This document shows, one piece after another, positions 25,557-35,770 of a stretch of 64,000 bases of DNA. The notes beneath the pieces were generated by a model. It was not told where the DNA came from, searched no databases, and saw only the letters and a program-made list of their open reading frames with translations. Source of the DNA: Candidatus Latescibacterota bacterium (GTDB taxonomy: Bacteria; Latescibacterota; UBA2968); NCBI GenBank assembly GCA_022824945.1, contig JAJDYX010000010.1, forward strand, positions 124,001 to 188,000, written 5' to 3'. The position numbers and the translations under genes were made by a program. Numbering within the stretch: the stretch's first letter is position 1; the number at the start of each line of letters is the position of its first letter.

Positions 25557-27896
25557 TTACCGATTTACAATTCGGAATATTCCTTCCCGAACAGTGGTCT
25601 GGGCGGTGTTGAGGTCTTTTACTGTCATGATTAACCGATACCGTCCGGTTTCAATGCGGCCGATGTCGAGTTCGACGTAGTCGGCAGTCCAGAGGTCGCG
25701 CCCCGTTTGTTCGTATTGTACGGTGATCAGTTCGCCATCTCTTCGCCGTATTCTGGGTTGCGTGGCGAGTTCGCGTCCTTTTTCCGGTGCTACGGCAAAG
25801 GCGACCTGGTACTGCGTTTGTCCGAAGGTGTCTCGCGTCAGGTTGTAAATTTCAAAATAGACGAATATTGGGGTGCCCGGGAAAAAGGTGCGGGATGGCG
25901 ATGTAGTGATGCGCCATTTGTCGCGTGCAGATAAGGTATCGCTCTGATTTTCGGTTGGGGATGGTTCTTCAATATGCTGTGCGATCTGTAGATCGCTGAG
26001 CATTAAGCTGTCACCTGAAAAGTCGTGCAGGCGGACTTTTTCCCGATAATTGCCCAGGCGATTGGTGTTGACGCGCCACATTTGTACGGCGAGGTCGTAT
26101 TCGCCGGGGGATAGGAGGATGTCGATGCGGTCTCTGGCGATCAGGCTTTTTCCCCGAAGTCCAGGGGGTATGGGAATGCCTACGTCTTCCCTCAGGCGTT
26201 TTGCTTCGCGGTTCTGGTCATCTACAAGGGCGATGCGTCGCTCGATTACGACTGTGGTGTCCGGGTCGCTGGACATCGCCACTTCGTCTATTGGAAGGCC
26301 GATGTTGATCTGGAGGTCTGTTTTGCCACTTTTTCCGCGAAAGGCCAGGGCCTCGTAATAAAAGTTGAGCGGATCGAGGTCGGATGTGTCGTAGCGTTCG
26401 GGTTTTTTTGCTGCTGCTGCTGCGACTTGCGATGCAGGTGAGAAATCGTTCATCATTTGGAGGAATCTGAGCGGTGACCCGCGGGAAGCGACGTCATAAA
26501 CATCTTCTCTGTCAATGGTCGGTACGGGGGCATAGCCGTAGATATTCGTGTGCATTTCGTCGGTGAATACGACTTCTATCCCGTGGTTGATGTCGGGATA
26601 GATCCACACTTCCCAGGGTACGCTGGAGAAATCGTTCCCGGCTGTTACGGGTTTCCATCCGCGCAAGCCGAGGGTGCCGTCGTCTTCTTCGAGGGGGAGG
26701 TTGCTTTCGACGTTCCGAAGCGCAATGCGGACGGGAAATACGGGTCCGGTGTAGGTTGCGGTTGTGCCGGGACGGCCGTAGAGTTGAAATGCCAGTTTTT
26801 CCTGGATGCGTTGCACGGGGATCGGTACGCTGGCATTTGGTTCTCGCCAGGTTGAGCGGTAATCCGGTTCTCCGTATCGAATATAGATTTCGCCCCGCTG
26901 GTCAAAGGGATAGTGATAGCGCCCGAAGAAGGTCCGCGCATGCCAGACGCGGCGGTAGTGTTCCGCGCGTCTCTGGCTTCCTCCGGTTGTGCCAAAAGGG
27001 TCTTTGCTGATCCAGAAGGCGTCTAAAAAAGCGTCTCTGTCTTCGTCGGGAATCGCGCGATATGATGCGATTTCTTCCGGGGTGGCGATCAGGGAAATAT
27101 CTTCATAGATTGCTTTTTCTCGTTGAGATAGGGTGTCCAGATATTTTTGAAATACGGATAGGGCGTCTTCATAGCGCCGCGAGGATAGGAGTACTTGCGC
27201 CAATAGCGGAAGTCTTCGCGCATCGGCCATGCGCGAAGCGATCTCGGTTACGACGTTGTAGCGTTTTTCGGTCAAAAATTCAAGGGCAAATTCAAGTGCG
27301 GGGGTTTCGTCCTGTGCGCCATAGGACAGGTAGGTGTTGTAGTGGGATAGTGCCTGGAAGGTATCGCCTTTTTTGCGATAAAGGCGCGCCAATAGCAGGT
27401 GGGCAGGACCATAGCGGGGATTGATTTGTAGTGCCTTGTTTGCCGCTTCTATGGCGTCTTTTTCTTTACCGCGCGCCAGATGGGTTCTGCCGAGGACTTC
27501 GTAGCTCTCGGCGCGGTTGGAGTCGGCCTGGATCGCCTGTTTGAGATGGGAGGTCGCGCGTTTGAGTTTGTTGCGATATTCCAGTAGAACGCGTCCCAAT
27601 CCGAGGTTAGCTTCTCCATGGTGCGGGTCGTTTTTCAGCGATCGCTCAAATGCGACTTCTGCACTGTCGGGCAGTTGTAGCCGGAGATAGAGATGGCCGA
27701 TACGGGCGAGTAGCAGGGTGGAGTCCGCAGAACTCGGTACTGCTTCTTTTAGTGTTGTGAGTGCTTCTCTGATCAGGGTTTTCCGCCCGAGAGCCTGAGC
27801 TTTGAGATAAATGGCGTCCAGGTCTGAATCCTCGGCAGAGGCATGTCCGATAAAGCAGAAAAGTAGAAGGAAGTGTATCCAATAGCGAATATTCAT
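25557..27896 (-). CDS. GWxTD-domain protein with TPR repeats (second of three)
   Basis: 779 residues. Signal peptide to about residue 21 (CFIGHASA), TPRs about 35-230 (HHGEANLGLGRVLLEY, RAESYEVLGRTHLARGKE), GWxTD domain with DAFWISKDP, RAEHYRRVWHARTFF and PFDQRGEIYIRYGEPDYRS, then beta-rich domains ending in RYRLIMTVKDLNTAQTTV. It has the same domain order as the genes on either side, so it arose by tandem duplication. Seven bases separate it from the upstream paralog's stop. No catalytic motif is visible. Confidence 0.85.
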   Translation of the reverse strand: MNIRYWIHFLLLFCFIGHASAEDSDLDAIYLKAQALGRKTLIREALTTLKEAVPSSADSTLLLARIGHLYLRLQLPDSAEVAFERSLKNDPHHGEANLGLGRVLLEYRNKLKRATSHLKQAIQADSNRAESYEVLGRTHLARGKEKDAIEAANKALQINPRYGPAHLLLARLYRKKGDTFQALSHYNTYLSYGAQDETPALEFALEFLTEKRYNVVTEIASRMADARRLPLLAQVLLSSRRYEDALSVFQKYLDTLSQREKAIYEDISLIATPEEIASYRAIPDEDRDAFLDAFWISKDPFGTTGGSQRRAEHYRRVWHARTFFGRYHYPFDQRGEIYIRYGEPDYRSTWREPNASVPIPVQRIQEKLAFQLYGRPGTTATYTGPVFPVRIALRNVESNLPLEEDDGTLGLRGWKPVTAGNDFSSVPWEVWIYPDINHGIEVVFTDEMHTNIYGYAPVPTIDREDVYDVASRGSPLRFLQMMNDFSPASQVAAAAAKKPERYDTSDLDPLNFYYEALAFRGKSGKTDLQINIGLPIDEVAMSSDPDTTVVIERRIALVDDQNREAKRLREDVGIPIPPGLRGKSLIARDRIDILLSPGEYDLAVQMWRVNTNRLGNYREKVRLHDFSGDSLMLSDLQIAQHIEEPSPTENQSDTLSARDKWRITTSPSRTFFPGTPIFVYFEIYNLTRDTFGQTQYQVAFAVAPEKGRELATQPRIRRRDGELITVQYEQTGRDLWTADYVELDIGRIETGRYRLIMTVKDLNTAQTTVREGIFRIVNR

Positions 27897-27903
27897 AAGT
27901 ATC

Positions 27904-30900
27904 TCACTGTACTACAAAAAGGGCATTTTTAGAGGCGGTCTGTTCGCTGTTCAAATCGGTTATCACGACTTCCAGCGCGTAGCGTCCCGGTTCGCGGTCG
28001 CCCAATTCCAATTCGGTATAGACGGTTTCCAGGTCCATTGTTCCGACCTGTTCATATCCCATTAACACTTTTTCTCGTTTGCCGCCGAGCGTTCTCACCA
28101 GGCGAGATACGGCACCGCCCACGCCTTTGCCTTTTGGCGCGATTGTGTATTCCACCTGGTATTTTGTCTGACCAAATTCATCGCGTTTTAAATTGTAGAT
28201 TTCGTAATAGACAAAAATGCTTTGTCCCTTCGGGTAAGTTCGCGTGGGCATGGGCACCACGTGTAGCTCGCCTTTGCGGAATTTGTCCTGGGGTCCGCCT
28301 TCTGCAATGCGCCATGCGAGTTCCAGGTCGCTCACTTTCATTGAGCGGGTCTGATATTTTTCCAGTTCGATTATTTGGCGATAACGCCCCTGTCGCCCGG
28401 ACAGGCGGTCCTGCAGATGTACTTCCAGTTTGTAATATCCCGGGGGGGCGTCCAGGCGCACTACGTCGGGGACAAACGCACCCTGTATGCCGGTTTGATC
28501 GCCTTCATTGCGAAAGCGCACATCGCCTGTGCGCCGATACACGTCTCCGGTTTGTTCGTTCAAGAGGGATACGGTTCGTTCTACGACCAATTCGGTGGTA
28601 TTGTTTTCGGCAAAATACCGCCCCAATGTCCGCGGGATCCCGGTATAGACTTCCAGCGCGCTTACGCCATTTTGGAGGCTTTGAAAATCCGCGAGATCGT
28701 AATAAAATTGTAGAGGGCGGGTGTTTTCTGGGGTTGCGTAATAATCCGGGGTTACCCGCGAGGCGAACTCGGTGACTCGGCGAGGATTGTATCGGTTCAG
28801 CAGAGCGAGTGTGCGGATGGGGATATTGGGGTCCAGAGGCGGGGGCGCATAGTCGAAATTGCCGTTCATTGCTTCATCGGTGAAGGTTATTTCGATGCCG
28901 CCGTTCACATCTGTATAAATCCAGGTCTCCCACCGAACCATAGAGGCGTCTTCCTGTACAGAGACCGGGTTGAAATCCGGCTGGAGATCGAAAAATCCGC
29001 TTCCCATGTTCCCGGCATTGACGACTGTATTCGCCAGCCGTTCAAAAGCGCTGATGTCCTCCCCGGTCTGGTCATCGCCTGTTGCCTGTCCCGAACGCAC
29101 GGTGCGCCGCTCTTCATCGCCAGATTCCAGTTGTTGCCGCTCCTGTTCCTGTGTCTGTTCGATAGACTGTTGTATGGATTCGGCATCGAGTCGCGCTCTG
29201 AGTGGGGTTGCGCCACTTAGTCTGGCTTGAAGTCCCCGCACGGGATATACCGGGCCAAAGTAGGTCTGTTGCGCGGCTTCGCCACCAAAGAGCGTTTGGG
29301 CCACGCGCTCTTTCACCCGCTGCACGGAGAGGCTTTGATTCAGATTCAACATGTTGGACCGCGATCTGTAATCCGGTTCTCCGAATCGGATATAGACCTC
29401 GCCGCGCCGGTCGAAGGGCTTTTTTTTCTCTGAGAAATTTGTCAGGGCATACCATACCCGTCTGTAGTGCTCCAGTTTTCGTTCATTGGTTGCCGTGATC
29501 AGGTTTGGATCTTTCAGTGCCCAGAATTGTCGCAAAAATGAGGAACGCGCCGAGTCTGTGTTGAGGCTGTTGTATTCTTCGAGTTCTTCGACGGATGCGA
29601 GGAATTGGATGTCTTCATAAAGTGCGCGGTGTTGCGGATTGAGGTGCGTCACATAGCGGGAAAAATAGGTTTGTGCCCAGTTCAGGCGTTTCTGTTCAAG
29701 ACATGCCTGCGCCAGGATGGGCAGGGATGCGATTTCTTCGGGGTGTTCGCGGATGTGGTCTTCCAGCAGGTGTACGATGCGGTCGAAGTTTTTGCTCCGC
29801 AAATAGGCTTTCGAAAGCAGTTCTCTGCCTTCCGGGTCCTCGGGGGCGAGTGTTATATAGCGGGCATAGGCCATGGCTGCCTGTTCATGGTCTTCTTCCT
29901 GCTCTTCCCACCATTTGCCCAGCAGTTTGTAGGTCGGCGCGTAGTTCGGGTCCATTGCGATTACGTGGTCGAGGTCGCGCTTAGTATCGTATTCTTTGAG
30001 CTTATATCGCGTCTGTGCCATGTGAAAACGGGCATCGCGGTGCGTATTGTACAATTGCGATAGCTGTTCATTTGGAGGCCACTGGAGAGCTTTTCTGAAA
30101 TAGCGGATGGCATTGTACATGCCTTTGGGCCGATTTTGGAAAACGAGGCCCAGTCCGATGTACGCCTCAGATAGGCGGTGGTTGAGGTCAATAGCGCGCT
30201 CAAAAGCGTCCCGCGCGCGGTCGTAATTCTCTATTTCTAAATAGGCATAGCCGAGGAGGCAATGGCCCAGTTCCATCTCGGGTGCCACATGGGAGAGTAC
30301 GGTTAGTATTGGTACGGCGAGGGTGTTGTTTTGCGATAGTAGGGTCTTGCCTATTGTTAGAAGTGAGTCTATTTGTGTTTGTCCAATGGGACGATCCTGT
30401 ACGCGGTAGTTTTCGTTCTGTCGAACCAGTTCTACGAGGCGGCCGGGGTAGTAATAGCTTACGACAATGGCTTCGCCTGTAGCGGCGTTGGGTCTGTAAA
30501 AATAGCTGACGGGTCGCGTATTGTCTCGGTCTGCGGGTGCGCGGAACAGGCTGGTGACGGTTTCGGAGTCTGCCCGGGATTGTGCAATAGCCCATTGTTG
30601 AAGCGCGGCCAGTTGGTCGGGTATTTCCCCGCGGTGGTCGCGGCGATATGCAATTAATAGCCCGGCGATTGCGGTGAGGTGGTCGCGACAAACCCAGCGC
30701 GATCCATTTTTCCGAATTTCCTGGGCGGCGGTTTGAAAGGTTTGCACATAGTCCCGCATTGGTGATTCGGATAGACCGTTTTTCGCGGACTGCCTGGCCA
30801 GTGTTTCAAAATGGCGCGCGGCTTGTTTGTAATAGGCAGAGGCTTGTTTGAATTCCCAGCGCGAGAGGCTCAATTGCGCCAGGCGCACGGCGTTGAAGCC

Positions 30901-31377
30901 CGATGTCAGGTTGAGTAGGGCATTTTTGTCAATAGCGGGGACGGTCGGTTTTAATCCTTTTATCGCTTTTTCAGTTGTCCAGATGATGGATTCCATGTCT
31001 GGATCATCTATTATGAGGATATCGCGTTCCGGCGATTTCAGTTCCCAGTATCGAGATGGGGCAAGAGAGATGGTGTGTCCCCTGTGCAAGATGTCGCCGG
31101 GTGCGGGCAATAATAGGGGGATGGATTGGTAGATGATGGTTCCAGTTTCTGTTCTGCCCAGTTGACCTGGTCGCCCGGGAAAAATACCGAGACACTGTTC
31201 CCGTTCCGCACCATTGGTCCACAGTTCCGTCAGTGCGATTCCTCCCATTTCTCGAGAGTAGGTCCACACATGACTGGTCGCTCCGGTGCGGAGGATTAAA
31301 TCCTCCTGAGCGTCTGCGGTGCTCCAGAGTGCGATAGCTATGAGTAGTCCGTATCTGACTATTGGTGAAGTGAACAC
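27904..31377 (-). CDS. Large GWxTD-domain protein with TPR repeats (first of three)
   Basis: 1157 residues if the GTG at 31377 is used; AGGAG lies seven bases before it and the frame then opens with a clean signal peptide (GLLIAIALWSTADA). An upstream GTG at 31401 would put the ribosome site inside the gene. An extra N-terminal region of about 350 residues precedes the TPRs (about 350-560); then come the GWxTD domain (QFWALKDPNL, KLEHYRRVWYALTNF, PFDRRGEVYIRFGEPDYRS), an insert rich in Gln/Glu near residue 760, and the C-terminal beta domains (LHVVPMPTRTYPKGQSIFVYYE). It is the longest of the tandem paralogs. Confidence 0.85.
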   Translation of the reverse strand: MFTSPIVRYGLLIAIALWSTADAQEDLILRTGATSHVWTYSREMGGIALTELWTNGAEREQCLGIFPGRPGQLGRTETGTIIYQSIPLLLPAPGDILHRGHTISLAPSRYWELKSPERDILIIDDPDMESIIWTTEKAIKGLKPTVPAIDKNALLNLTSGFNAVRLAQLSLSRWEFKQASAYYKQAARHFETLARQSAKNGLSESPMRDYVQTFQTAAQEIRKNGSRWVCRDHLTAIAGLLIAYRRDHRGEIPDQLAALQQWAIAQSRADSETVTSLFRAPADRDNTRPVSYFYRPNAATGEAIVVSYYYPGRLVELVRQNENYRVQDRPIGQTQIDSLLTIGKTLLSQNNTLAVPILTVLSHVAPEMELGHCLLGYAYLEIENYDRARDAFERAIDLNHRLSEAYIGLGLVFQNRPKGMYNAIRYFRKALQWPPNEQLSQLYNTHRDARFHMAQTRYKLKEYDTKRDLDHVIAMDPNYAPTYKLLGKWWEEQEEDHEQAAMAYARYITLAPEDPEGRELLSKAYLRSKNFDRIVHLLEDHIREHPEEIASLPILAQACLEQKRLNWAQTYFSRYVTHLNPQHRALYEDIQFLASVEELEEYNSLNTDSARSSFLRQFWALKDPNLITATNERKLEHYRRVWYALTNFSEKKKPFDRRGEVYIRFGEPDYRSRSNMLNLNQSLSVQRVKERVAQTLFGGEAAQQTYFGPVYPVRGLQARLSGATPLRARLDAESIQQSIEQTQEQERQQLESGDEERRTVRSGQATGDDQTGEDISAFERLANTVVNAGNMGSGFFDLQPDFNPVSVQEDASMVRWETWIYTDVNGGIEITFTDEAMNGNFDYAPPPLDPNIPIRTLALLNRYNPRRVTEFASRVTPDYYATPENTRPLQFYYDLADFQSLQNGVSALEVYTGIPRTLGRYFAENNTTELVVERTVSLLNEQTGDVYRRTGDVRFRNEGDQTGIQGAFVPDVVRLDAPPGYYKLEVHLQDRLSGRQGRYRQIIELEKYQTRSMKVSDLELAWRIAEGGPQDKFRKGELHVVPMPTRTYPKGQSIFVYYEIYNLKRDEFGQTKYQVEYTIAPKGKGVGGAVSRLVRTLGGKREKVLMGYEQVGTMDLETVYTELELGDREPGRYALEVVITDLNSEQTASKNALFVVQ

Positions 31378-31404
31378 GGTATGTCTCCTTAAAGGATACA
31401 CCGT

Positions 31405-32823
31405 TCAATGCAGTTTGCGAAACGCAGTCCAGCAAACGCGCAGAAGCAAAAAGCCGTGCCGAAAGCGGTGGATCTGCGTGGTTCCGTACACCCGATCCCG
31501 ATAGCGCACGGGTACTTCTATGATTTTGCGAACCAGTTTGGACGCGCCGAGGAGGAGGTCAAAATCTCCAAAGGGATCGAAGTCACATACGTCTCGGCGC
31601 GCTCTGGCCAATTTTTTGTAGTCCGAGGCGAACAGGACTTTGGTGCCGCACAGGGTATCTACAATGCGCTGCCCCAACAGGCAACTCAATACCCAGCCGA
31701 AAAACCGGTTGCCCAGAAGGTTCAGGAATCGCATGGCCTGTTGTTCCATGGGATATACGAGGCGAGATCCCACTGCGAGGTCGGCGCGGCCGGATACGAG
31801 GGCGTCGAAGAATTTGGGCAGTTCCTCTGGGGCGACGGTCAGGTCGCCGTCCAGGATCATCAATATATCACCTCTGGCTGCGTCAAATCCCTGCCGCACA
31901 GCGTCACCTTTGCCCGTTCCGGTTTGCCGGATCAGGCGGATGTCCGTTCCACTATATACCGCCATGCATCGCTCGACTTCTTCGGCGGTGCCGTCTGTTG
32001 AATGTCCCACGACAAAGATTAGTTCTGTATGTGCTCCCATCGCAGGTGTGCGCGCAATTGCCGCTTCCACTGTGCCGCGCTCATTTTTGCAGGGGACTAT
32101 GACCGAGCAAGTAACTGCGGATGCTTCTCGTGCGGGAAAGATGGGTCGCGCGACGATTGTTTGTATGAGACACAGGCGTCTCAGTCCCGGCACTCTTGCC
32201 AGGAGGCGATTGGCAAACCATGCGAGAAGGGGTACGCGGCGGGGCAAGAACAGACGGGTTTCCCGTCGGATTTCTTCAAAGCCCGATAGATAAAGTAAAT
32301 TCTGAATGTCCCGGTGTGTCAACCAGTTTTGCACGGGTTCGGGCATTTTTAAGCGGAATATTTCTCCGGTTTTTAGCAGGGGTTTCCACAGGGGATTGTA
32401 GTGCGTGATCAGGACGCGGGAGCCGGGTAGTACGACTTTCCACAGTTCGCTGAATACGCGCTGGATATCCGGCAAAAAGCCCAGCAGGTCCGATAGGATG
32501 ATCCAATCGAATCGCTCTCCTTCGGGTAAATTCTCGGCGCGTCCCAAGCGAAATTCCAGTTCGGGATATTTTTTTTTGGCGCGCTTTATCATTGCTTCGC
32601 TGAAGTCAATGCCGAGTCCCCGTCCCGGTTTCAGGCCCGCGAGCAGGTCGCCAGTGCCGCATCCTATGATCAGGACAGACGATCCTTCGGGCACAGCGCA
32701 GCGGCAAAATCGCAAGACTTCTTCGTGATAGGTGCGGTTGCGCCTGCGCCAACGGTCCCGGTTTTCGGCGGCCTCGTCGAAAAATTTCCGAATGGCACGG
32801 CTATCGGGAAGGGGGTTTTTCAT
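31405..32823 (-). CDS. Methyltransferase-glycosyltransferase (GT2) fusion
   Basis: 472 residues from ATG 32823. The N-terminal half is a class-I SAM methyltransferase: SVLIIGCGTGDLLAGLKPG, LGIDFSEAMIKRA and WIILSDLLGFLPD. The C-terminal half (about 235-470) is a family-2 glycosyltransferase of the dolichol-phosphate-mannose synthase type: SVIVPCKNERGTVEAAI, GTGKGDAVRQGFDAARGDILMILDGDLT (the D-x-D-like metal site) and GSRLVYPME. No C-terminal membrane pair is evident. The gene overlaps the TPR membrane-protein gene upstream by 23 bp. The context suggests lipid-linked sugar transfer or decoration of a lipid carrier for the adjacent membrane glycosyltransferase-like protein. Confidence 0.88.
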   Translation of the reverse strand: MKNPLPDSRAIRKFFDEAAENRDRWRRRNRTYHEEVLRFCRCAVPEGSSVLIIGCGTGDLLAGLKPGRGLGIDFSEAMIKRAKKKYPELEFRLGRAENLPEGERFDWIILSDLLGFLPDIQRVFSELWKVVLPGSRVLITHYNPLWKPLLKTGEIFRLKMPEPVQNWLTHRDIQNLLYLSGFEEIRRETRLFLPRRVPLLAWFANRLLARVPGLRRLCLIQTIVARPIFPAREASAVTCSVIVPCKNERGTVEAAIARTPAMGAHTELIFVVGHSTDGTAEEVERCMAVYSGTDIRLIRQTGTGKGDAVRQGFDAARGDILMILDGDLTVAPEELPKFFDALVSGRADLAVGSRLVYPMEQQAMRFLNLLGNRFFGWVLSCLLGQRIVDTLCGTKVLFASDYKKLARARRDVCDFDPFGDFDLLLGASKLVRKIIEVPVRYRDRVYGTTQIHRFRHGFLLLRVCWTAFRKLH

Positions 32824-34651
32824 TGAGTTTTTCCAATTCAAGACGTGCGAGTTGCGCGACTTGTGGGTCGCCTCGCCAGAGTTCTATAAAGCGCGTGTAC
32901 GCCTGTATGGCTGCGGTTTTTTCGCCGTTGTCCCGATGGGCTTTTCCCATGTTAAAATACGCTTCAGCCCAATTTGGGCGCAATGCGATGGCACGGGCAT
33001 AAGCAGTGGCCGCCTGAGCGGGCTGGGCCAATTTTTCGCGGGCTACGCCCAGGTTGTAAAAAATTTCTGCGTTGGTGGGGTTGAGAACCGCGGCTCGTTC
33101 AAAGGCCGAATGCGCGTCGGTTATTTGTCCGGATTGCATTGCTGCGAGTCCTTTGTTCATATAGGCTTCGACGTAATGCGGTTCTATTTCCACTGCTTTT
33201 TGATACGCGGCTGTTGCGTTCTTAAAACGGGCTGTTGCGGCATAGAGATTTCCCAGGTTGTTATAGGTCAGGGCACTTTTTTGTACTGATAGGGCATTTC
33301 TATAAGCTGTTTCGGCTTCGGATATCCGGCCGCGTTCGGATAGGGCGTCGCCCAGGGCGTGTTGCATTTTCGCGCTTTTGGGATACGCTGTTACTGCACT
33401 CTGGTAAAGTGTTAAGTCGTCGCGCCATTCTGTGTTTCGGACAATTGTTCGGACGCTATATCCCACAAGGATCAGGACGGCGAGGGCAAGGGCGCCCGTT
33501 TTTTGATATTTTTCAAGGCGTTCAAATCCCAGACCGCACAGTGTGAATAAACCGAGAACTGGAATGTATAGAAATCGTTCCTGGAAAATGGCGTTGAGCA
33601 GGACGAGTGTTTGCGATACGGCTGAATAGGGTACAAAAAATAGTGCGAGAGCAAAAAGTACGCAGGGCCAACGCCAGCGAAAAGCACCTGCCCACAACAA
33701 TAGTCCTGCGATGCCGAGGACTATGCCCGCTATTGCTTCGGGCGCGCGTATAGAGGTGATGACGGGTATGGCGTTGTAAGAGTAATCTACGGATAATTTA
33801 AAGGGAAACAAAACGAGAACACAATATTTCCAGAAGAGTCCGGCGGCTGTCAAGAGTCTGTGGTCGAGGGGCTGGTCTATGAGTGGGTTGTTGAGAACGA
33901 GTATATTTTCGGCTGAGAATCCCAGGTCCGCAGCGACTTTTCGCATGGTTAGATAGATGGCAAAAATTCCGATGAATCCGGCCCAGCGCACGCCGCGTTG
34001 CCACAGGAGATCGCGTATTCCTTTTGAACGGGACAGAGCAAAGGTCAGATCGATGGCGATGACCAGTCCCAGTACGGTTATCGCGCTTTCTTTGCAGAGC
34101 AAGGCGAGAAAAAATCCCGCGAGAGCCAATCCGTAATATTTTTCTGCGTTCCGGTTATGCCAGTGGATGTACAGGAACAGAGCGGATAGAGAAAACAGGC
34201 CGGCCAATAAATCTGCACGCCCAAATGTGATGCCGGCGACGACTTCGGCATGGATGGGATGTACGGCAAATAGCAAGGCGGATAGGATCGCGCCCCGTTT
34301 TAGTCCCAGACTCAGGCAGAGGAGATAGGCGAGGAGGCTGTTGACCACGTGCAGGATTACGTTGGTGAGGTGAAATCGGAAGGGCCATATCCCTCCCAGG
34401 CCATCCAGCATAAAAGACAGGACTGTGAGGGGGCGATATTGCCCGTTGACGTTGGCTTCACCCTCGTATCCGCCCCAGTAATGCGTGGTGAAAATACCCC
34501 ATACATCGACTTCGCGAAGCAATCGGTTGCGTTCGATCAGAAAGTGATCGTCATAGACCAATCCGTTGCCCAGGCTGTTTGAGAATACCAGAAAGGCAGC
34601 CATTCCCACCGCGACGAGAGGCCAGGTTTTCCCGCGTTGTTTTATAGGCAT
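32801..34651 (-). CDS. TMTC-like polytopic membrane protein with C-terminal TPRs
   Basis: 616 residues from ATG 34651 (a TTG 13 codons upstream is possible). The first two thirds have about ten hydrophobic helices with the luminal/periplasmic signature NGLVYDDHFLIERN followed by GQYRPLTVLSFMLDG, and AVHPIHAEVVAGITFGRADLLAGLF, resembling eukaryotic TMTC O-mannosyltransferases and bacterial PMT-like enzymes of the GT-C fold. The C-terminal third is a TPR array (YNNLGNLYAATARFKNAT, EAYFNMGKAHRDNGEK). Such proteins transfer sugars from a lipid donor onto exported proteins or wall polymers. Operon with the methyltransferase-GT2 gene that could make the donor. Confidence 0.85.
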   Translation of the reverse strand: MPIKQRGKTWPLVAVGMAAFLVFSNSLGNGLVYDDHFLIERNRLLREVDVWGIFTTHYWGGYEGEANVNGQYRPLTVLSFMLDGLGGIWPFRFHLTNVILHVVNSLLAYLLCLSLGLKRGAILSALLFAVHPIHAEVVAGITFGRADLLAGLFSLSALFLYIHWHNRNAEKYYGLALAGFFLALLCKESAITVLGLVIAIDLTFALSRSKGIRDLLWQRGVRWAGFIGIFAIYLTMRKVAADLGFSAENILVLNNPLIDQPLDHRLLTAAGLFWKYCVLVLFPFKLSVDYSYNAIPVITSIRAPEAIAGIVLGIAGLLLWAGAFRWRWPCVLFALALFFVPYSAVSQTLVLLNAIFQERFLYIPVLGLFTLCGLGFERLEKYQKTGALALAVLILVGYSVRTIVRNTEWRDDLTLYQSAVTAYPKSAKMQHALGDALSERGRISEAETAYRNALSVQKSALTYNNLGNLYAATARFKNATAAYQKAVEIEPHYVEAYMNKGLAAMQSGQITDAHSAFERAAVLNPTNAEIFYNLGVAREKLAQPAQAATAYARAIALRPNWAEAYFNMGKAHRDNGEKTAAIQAYTRFIELWRGDPQVAQLARLELEKLNEKPPSR

Positions 34652-34753
34652 TTTTTGTACAGAATACAAAGGGCGATTGCCAGGGTGCAACCCCGGCAGT
34701 CGCCCGAAAAATGTACAAACTGTGGAAATCGCAGAAACTGCGATAGCCGTTCA

Positions 34754-35752
34754 TTAGAACGTGCCACCTATTGATATGCGCAGCGGTGAGTCAAATAGCG
34801 CTACGCCCTCAATATCCTTCAGCAGCGAATAGGACACATCTATGGCGAATGTGCGCCCACCAACTGTTTGCTTGACGCCAGCGCCAAAGGCAAAGGATTC
34901 GAGGTCGTAATTCCACTTATAGCCCGCGCGCACAGCTACCATGTTCTGGACCCAGAGTTCGGCTCCAAAGTGATAGCGTTGCTCGAAATCTACGGGAAAT
35001 ACGCTCTCGGCTGCCAGCGTCAAATAGGTCGGATCGCCCTTTTCGCCATAGACTTCGGCTGCCAGGCCCATGTTGTAGGTCAGGGGCATCAGATACGAGA
35101 ATGCCTCTTCCCTGGCTTTCTGATCTGGGCCGAAGTTCTTGAACGACATGGCTACGCGCAGACTTCTGAACCCGGTGTAGAAATGACTGCCCAGATCTAT
35201 GGTAAATGTGCTGGTTTTTTGCGTGTAAAGCTTTTCCTGCACATAGCTGGCTTTGGCGCTGAACGAGAATTTGTCTGTGAATTTTATGGCGTAGAGCAAG
35301 CCCACTGCCATGTAGTTCACATCGACAAACTGACCGGTTCCACTCGGCTGGAAGATGGTGGTTTCTTCGATGGGTTCGACCTGCTGTGTAATCAGGCTGA
35401 TACCCAGCACTTCGCCCCGAGACGAGTGGGTGTTGAAGACGGCAGCCGCCGAATACAGTTCTGTGCCTGCCAGCCACTTGGTGTAATTGGCCTGATAGGC
35501 GAACCTTTCCACGTGGGTCAGCCCGGCGCCGTTCCAGAAGATGGCGTTGATATCATCGGCAATTGCCGTGTATGAATCACCCATCCCCACGGCACGAGCA
35601 CCCTGTCCGATTTTCAAAAACTGCATGCCTGCGATGTTGACTTTCTTGACCCCTTTGATCGCGGTTACGCCTTCATATTCAAGCCCCAGAGAGGGACTGG
35701 CGATCAGCAGCAGGCTCAGGAATGCTGTAAGTATGAGATTTTTTCGTTTCAC
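34754..35752 (-). CDS. PorV/PorQ-like outer-membrane protein
   Basis: 332 residues. Signal peptide to about residue 23. The mature N-terminus, FLKIGQGARAVGMGDSYTAIADD, followed by INAIFWNGAGLTHV, is the UPF0164/PorV signature, a 14-stranded FadL-like barrel. The rest is alternating beta strands ending in LRISIGGTF. In Bacteroidota, PorV shuttles type-IX secretion cargo to the sortase PorU; in other FCB phyla homologs occur without the full system. It follows a secreted protein with an FlgD-like tail by 18 bp, which fits a cargo/shuttle pair. No other por genes are in the window. Confidence 0.87.
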   Translation of the reverse strand: MKRKNLILTAFLSLLLIASPSLGLEYEGVTAIKGVKKVNIAGMQFLKIGQGARAVGMGDSYTAIADDINAIFWNGAGLTHVERFAYQANYTKWLAGTELYSAAAVFNTHSSRGEVLGISLITQQVEPIEETTIFQPSGTGQFVDVNYMAVGLLYAIKFTDKFSFSAKASYVQEKLYTQKTSTFTIDLGSHFYTGFRSLRVAMSFKNFGPDQKAREEAFSYLMPLTYNMGLAAEVYGEKGDPTYLTLAAESVFPVDFEQRYHFGAELWVQNMVAVRAGYKWNYDLESFAFGAGVKQTVGGRTFAIDVSYSLLKDIEGVALFDSPLRISIGGTF

Positions 35753-35770
35753 AATGAATACCTCCTCCGG

